In this document: positions 60,691 to 64,000 of the stretch, one piece after another
Layout of the letters: every line of letters starts with the position of its first letter
Position numbering within the stretch: the first letter of the stretch is position 1
Position numbers and translations under genes: made by a program
The notes under the pieces: generated by a model
What the model saw: the letters and a program-made list of their open reading frames with translations, nothing else
Database searches by the model: none
Told to the model about the DNA's origin: nothing
Assembly: GCA_028284665.1 (NCBI GenBank)
Contig: JANQRG010000046.1
Location: 62,001-126,000, forward strand
Length of the DNA: 64,000 bases
Source: Croceivirga sp.
GTDB taxonomy: Bacteria; Bacteroidota; Bacteroidia; Flavobacteriales; Flavobacteriaceae
Direction: 5' to 3'

Positions 60691-63111
60691 ATGAAAAAAA
60701 TAGTTTTTGCGCTCATTTTCATTCCTTTTGTTTTTGGTTATTCTCAGACCTTTGAAAAAGCAAACGATTTTCAAAAGTTCAATGGCTATTTCAATTTTTA
60801 CTATGACGATACTACGGATAAAATTTTCCTTCAGGTAGATCAATTGGAACAGGAATTCCTTTATGTACATGCGCTAAGCAGCGGTATCGGTAGTAACGAT
60901 ATTGGTTTAGACAGGGGCCAATTGGGGAATGAGCAAGTAGTCTACTTTAAGAAGGCAGGGAAAAAGTTATTACTAGTACAGCCTAACTTAAAATTCCGCG
61001 CTATTACTGAAAATACTTTGGAGCAGGCCGCTGTAGAACAGGCTTTTGCAAAATCTATACTCTTTGGATTTGAAATTACTGAGGAATCCAGAGGTAGTTA
61101 CTTAATCGATATTACCGACTTTTTATTTCAGGATGCCCATGGGGTAGCTTCCCGATTAAAACGCACAAAACAAGGCACATTTAGTTTGGATAAATCCAGG
61201 AGTGCGTTTGCGTTTGAACGTACCAGGGCCTTTCCCAACAACATAGAGTTTGATATTACGCTTACTTTTAAAGGAAACCCTGAGGGAGATTATATTCGAT
61301 CGGTTACCCCAAACCCTGCTTTGGTCACGGTCGCCCAACATCATTCTTTTATTGCCTTACCCGAAGACGGTTTTGAAAAACGAGAATATGACCCAAGATG
61401 TGGTTCTTATCCCTTTACATACTATGATTATGCTACTCCGGTACAGGAATCAATTTTAAAACGATTTATTCCCAGGCATCGACTTGAAAAGAAGGACCCA
61501 AATGCCGAAGTAAGTGAAGCGGTAGAACCCATTGTGTACTATTTAGATAACGGTACTCCGGAGCCGGTCCGTTCAGCACTTTTGGAAGGCGGGCAGTGGT
61601 GGAATCAGGCGTTTGAAGCTATCGGATACAAAGATGCTTTCCAGGTAAAGATCTTGCCGGACGATGCTGATCCCCTGGACGTGAGATATAATGTGATCCA
61701 ATGGGTGCATCGCTCAACCCGGGGATGGAGTTACGGGAATAGTGTTCGCGATCCCCGAACGGGTGAAATTATCAAAGGTCATGTGAGTCTGGGGAGTTTG
61801 CGAATACGACAGGATTTTATGATTGCTCAAGCACTAATGAACAAACCTTTTGCCGAACGTGATGATAATTATGAACCGATGCTGCAAATGGCCCTTGCGC
61901 GGATACGTCAATTATCCGCACATGAAATTGGGCATACACTGGGTTTTGCTCATAATTTTGCTGCAAGTGCCAATAACTGGGCTTCTGTTATGGATTATCC
62001 ACACCCCTATTTTGAACTAGTTGGAAATCAAGTGGACTTTTCCAACCCATATGATACCGGAATAGGAGAATGGGACAAGGTCACGGTAGCGTATGCCTAT
62101 TCCGATTTCCCTACCGGGACAAATGAGAAAGAGGCGCTAAATGCTATTTTGCGAAAAGCCCAATCGGATGGACTTCGATACCTATCAGATCAGGACGCCC
62201 GACCAATAGGAGGGGCCCATGCCCTCGCACATCTTTGGGACAACGGGAAGAGTGCCACACAAGAATTGGAGCGGGTACTCGAAATTCGGCAAAAAGCAAT
62301 AGCAAACTTTTCAATTGACAATATACGGACGGGTGAGCCTTATTCGGTTTTGGAAGATGTCTTTGTACCCCTCTATTTTTTTCATCGATATCAGGTGGAA
62401 AGTGTGGTGAAGCTAATCGGTGGTTTAGACTATAATTATAAAGTAAAAGATGATGGTCAGTTTTCGGTAAAAACCTTAAACCGGGTCACACAGGAAAACG
62501 CTCTAAAAATGCTGATGAAAACCCTGGAGCCGGACGTTTTGGCCATTCCAAAGGATAAACTGGAACTGTTTCCCCCCAGAAGCATTGGGTATCCGAGAAC
62601 CCGGGAATCGTTTCGGGGCAAAACCGGAGTAGCTTTCGATCCCCTAAGTGCAGCAGAGACAGCCGCCGCTACCACGCTAACCCTGTTATTACATCATGAG
62701 CGGGCTAACCGACTGGTAACCCAACAAGGAATTGATGAAGACCAACTGGGGTTTGATGAGGTAGTAGAAGACTTGTTGAAAGAAACCGTAAAGGGGAAAA
62801 AGAAAAAAGGGTACGCCGGTCAAATTCAACAGTTGGTCAATTGGCAGGTACTACAAAGTCTTATGCGTGTAGCCGGTCATAAAGACAGTTATCCACAGGT
62901 TACGGAAACGGTGCTTTTTGAGATGATGCGGCTAAAGACCTATTTGGGAGAGGGTCCCAATGCTACCAATCCTGCCGCGATTCTCCTGAAACAAGAGGTA
63001 GAAGGATTTATAAAGAACCCCCGAGGCTACAAAGCCAAGGTGGTAGCTCCTAAAATTCCAGATGGCTCCCCTATCGGGATGGGATGTACTAATTTCTTCT
63101 TATGGAAATAA
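60691..63111 (+). CDS. Secreted zinc-dependent metalloprotease (DUF5117/DUF4953 type)
   Basis: An 806-residue exported protease with a signal peptide (about 1-19, FVFGYSQ). The N-terminal DUF5117-like beta domain spans about 75-270. The catalytic domain has the metzincin-type zinc site HEIGHTLGFAH at residues 411-421 (His411, Glu412, His415, Gly418, His421), with a Met-turn candidate in SVMDYP soon after. The C-terminal half is helical (DUF4953 region). Such proteins are widespread in Bacteroidota and of unknown target. It overlaps the threonine aldolase gene by 10 bp. Confidence 0.9.
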   Translation: MKKIVFALIFIPFVFGYSQTFEKANDFQKFNGYFNFYYDDTTDKIFLQVDQLEQEFLYVHALSSGIGSNDIGLDRGQLGNEQVVYFKKAGKKLLLVQPNLKFRAITENTLEQAAVEQAFAKSILFGFEITEESRGSYLIDITDFLFQDAHGVASRLKRTKQGTFSLDKSRSAFAFERTRAFPNNIEFDITLTFKGNPEGDYIRSVTPNPALVTVAQHHSFIALPEDGFEKREYDPRCGSYPFTYYDYATPVQESILKRFIPRHRLEKKDPNAEVSEAVEPIVYYLDNGTPEPVRSALLEGGQWWNQAFEAIGYKDAFQVKILPDDADPLDVRYNVIQWVHRSTRGWSYGNSVRDPRTGEIIKGHVSLGSLRIRQDFMIAQALMNKPFAERDDNYEPMLQMALARIRQLSAHEIGHTLGFAHNFAASANNWASVMDYPHPYFELVGNQVDFSNPYDTGIGEWDKVTVAYAYSDFPTGTNEKEALNAILRKAQSDGLRYLSDQDARPIGGAHALAHLWDNGKSATQELERVLEIRQKAIANFSIDNIRTGEPYSVLEDVFVPLYFFHRYQVESVVKLIGGLDYNYKVKDDGQFSVKTLNRVTQENALKMLMKTLEPDVLAIPKDKLELFPPRSIGYPRTRESFRGKTGVAFDPLSAAETAAATTLTLLLHHERANRLVTQQGIDEDQLGFDEVVEDLLKETVKGKKKKGYAGQIQQLVNWQVLQSLMRVAGHKDSYPQVTETVLFEMMRLKTYLGEGPNATNPAAILLKQEVEGFIKNPRGYKAKVVAPKIPDGSPIGMGCTNFFLWK

Positions 63112-64000
63112 ACCTTATAAGTGATACGGTAACCCGACCTACCCCGGGGATGTTAAAAGCTATGATGACAGCCAGAGTGGGGGATGACGTGTTTAAAAAC
63201 GATCCCTCAGTAAATGCCCTGGAGTCCGAAATGGCACAACTATTCGGTAAGGGAGCAGCGCTTTTCTTTCCAAGCGGGACCATGACCAACCAAACGGCGA
63301 TCAAATTACATACACAACCTGGAGAACAGCTTATTTGTGATAAATATGCTCACGTTTATAATTATGAAGGTGGGGGAGTTAGTTTCAATAGTGGAGTTTC
63401 CTGTAAGTTAGTCGATGGGCATCGGGGTATGATGACGGCCCACCAGGTAGAACAAGCCATTAATCCACCGGATTTTTACCATAGTCCTAAAACGAGTCTG
63501 GTATGTATAGAAAATACGACCAATAAAGGCGGGGGTGCGTGTTGGGATTTTAAAGAACTGGAGAAGATACGGGCAATATGTGATGAACACAGCCTGGCAT
63601 ACCACCTGGATGGGGCACGATTATGGAACGCCTTAGCAGAAAAAAAAGAATCCCCAAAACAATACGGGGCCTTGTTTGATTCAATTAGTGTCTGTTTGAG
63701 CAAAGGATTAGGATGCCCGGTAGGCTCTGTGTTGGTCGCTAGCGAAGAATTGATCCATAGTGCTATTCGAGTGCGTAAAATATTGGGTGGCGGGATGCGT
63801 CAGGCCGGGTATTTAGCTGCTGCAGGGCTATATGCTTTGGAACATCACCAGGAGAGGCTACGGGAAGATCACAAAAAGGCGAAAGAATTGGGTGAAGCGC
63901 TCCGTCAATTAGATTTTATCCGAACTGTTGAACCTTTAGAAACCAATATCATCATTTTTGAGCTGGATACTACTGTCATTTCCGAGGAGGACTTTTTGAA
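63102..64000 (+). CDS. ltaE: Low-specificity L-threonine aldolase, C-terminus cut by window edge
   Basis: The first 299 residues of a PLP fold-type I aldolase that splits L-threonine or L-allo-threonine to glycine and acetaldehyde. The N-terminus MEINLISDTVTRPTPGML is canonical. The PLP lysine is Lys201 in CLSKGLGCPVGS, preceded by the cofactor aspartate in HLDGARLWNA (near 170) and FFPSGTMTNQ (near 55). The ATG at 63102 lies inside the end of the protease gene, implying coupling. About 40-50 residues are missing past base 64000. The family call is firm. Confidence 0.93.
   Translation, partial: MEINLISDTVTRPTPGMLKAMMTARVGDDVFKNDPSVNALESEMAQLFGKGAALFFPSGTMTNQTAIKLHTQPGEQLICDKYAHVYNYEGGGVSFNSGVSCKLVDGHRGMMTAHQVEQAINPPDFYHSPKTSLVCIENTTNKGGGACWDFKELEKIRAICDEHSLAYHLDGARLWNALAEKKESPKQYGALFDSISVCLSKGLGCPVGSVLVASEELIHSAIRVRKILGGGMRQAGYLAAAGLYALEHHQERLREDHKKAKELGEALRQLDFIRTVEPLETNIIIFELDTTVISEEDFL

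Noticed and set aside
1-64000. CRISPR arrays, insertion sequences, rRNA operon or replication origin
   Set aside because: No regularly spaced repeats, transposase genes, rRNA sequence or DnaA-box cluster were noticed.

Overview
The window reads as an ordinary chromosomal stretch of a Flavobacteriaceae-like Bacteroidota. Evidence for this is the recurrent TAnnTTTG -7 promoter element (several with an upstream TTG/TTTG), little sign of Shine-Dalgarno sequences, many lipoprotein and secreted peptidase genes, SusC-like plug domains, a fused CcsBA cytochrome biogenesis protein, bacillithiol and menaquinone genes, and a CAL67264-type mini membrane protein beside ettA. I see no insertion sequence, prophage or CRISPR array. 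Genes at both edges are cut (maf on the left, an L-threonine aldolase on the right).

Layout. 0-1.6 kb: overlapping minus-strand maf / KdsC-like phosphatase / DUF2520 genes. 1.7-12 kb: ccsBA, an M14 carboxypeptidase lipoprotein, a MATE exporter with a structured leader, a trans-sulfuration PLP enzyme coupled to bshB1, and a TPR histidine kinase. 12.1-14.3 kb: tRNA-His, a gene-poor AT-rich patch with a candidate small RNA, and two unrecognised genes. 14.3-20.8 kb: an M28 peptidase and a complete four-enzyme trans-4-hydroxyproline catabolic operon (deaminase, semialdehyde dehydrogenase, epimerase, D-amino-acid oxidoreductase). 20.9-35.2 kb: an esterase and the menaquinone cluster (hotdog thioesterase, menF, menD, DUF2853, CvfB-like, SPOR-like, menA, menC, CPBP protease, menE). 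A LytTR response regulator and a HisKA_2 kinase sit between menA and menC; menB is not in the window.

Two observations stand out. First, the 640-bp gap between the LytTR regulator and its kinase carries three copies of one regulatory module. Each is a pair of 9-bp direct repeats (TTCACMACA type) exactly 21 bp apart, followed after exactly 28 bp by a TAnnTTTG promoter. Two modules lead into short terminator-ended segments (candidate small RNAs) and the third into the kinase gene. This looks like an autoregulated two-component system with two dedicated sRNAs. Second, at 36.7-45.8 kb lie four tandem paralogues built as signal peptide, carboxypeptidase-regulatory domain, SusC-like plug, TPR and a C-terminal DUF2135-like beta domain, with no beta-barrel. 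The last one also has an N-terminal VWA-like domain. A fifth small regulatory-domain protein lies among them. I know of no described function for this architecture.

45.8-64 kb: acyl-CoA carboxylase beta subunit, ettA, MBL-fold lipoprotein, coiled-coil membrane protein, fumC, a TonB-dependent receptor with a small periplasmic partner, prfB with a classical programmed +1 frameshift, the transglutaminase / alpha-E / circularly permuted ATP-grasp triad, a HEXXHXXGXXH zinc protease, and the start of ltaE.
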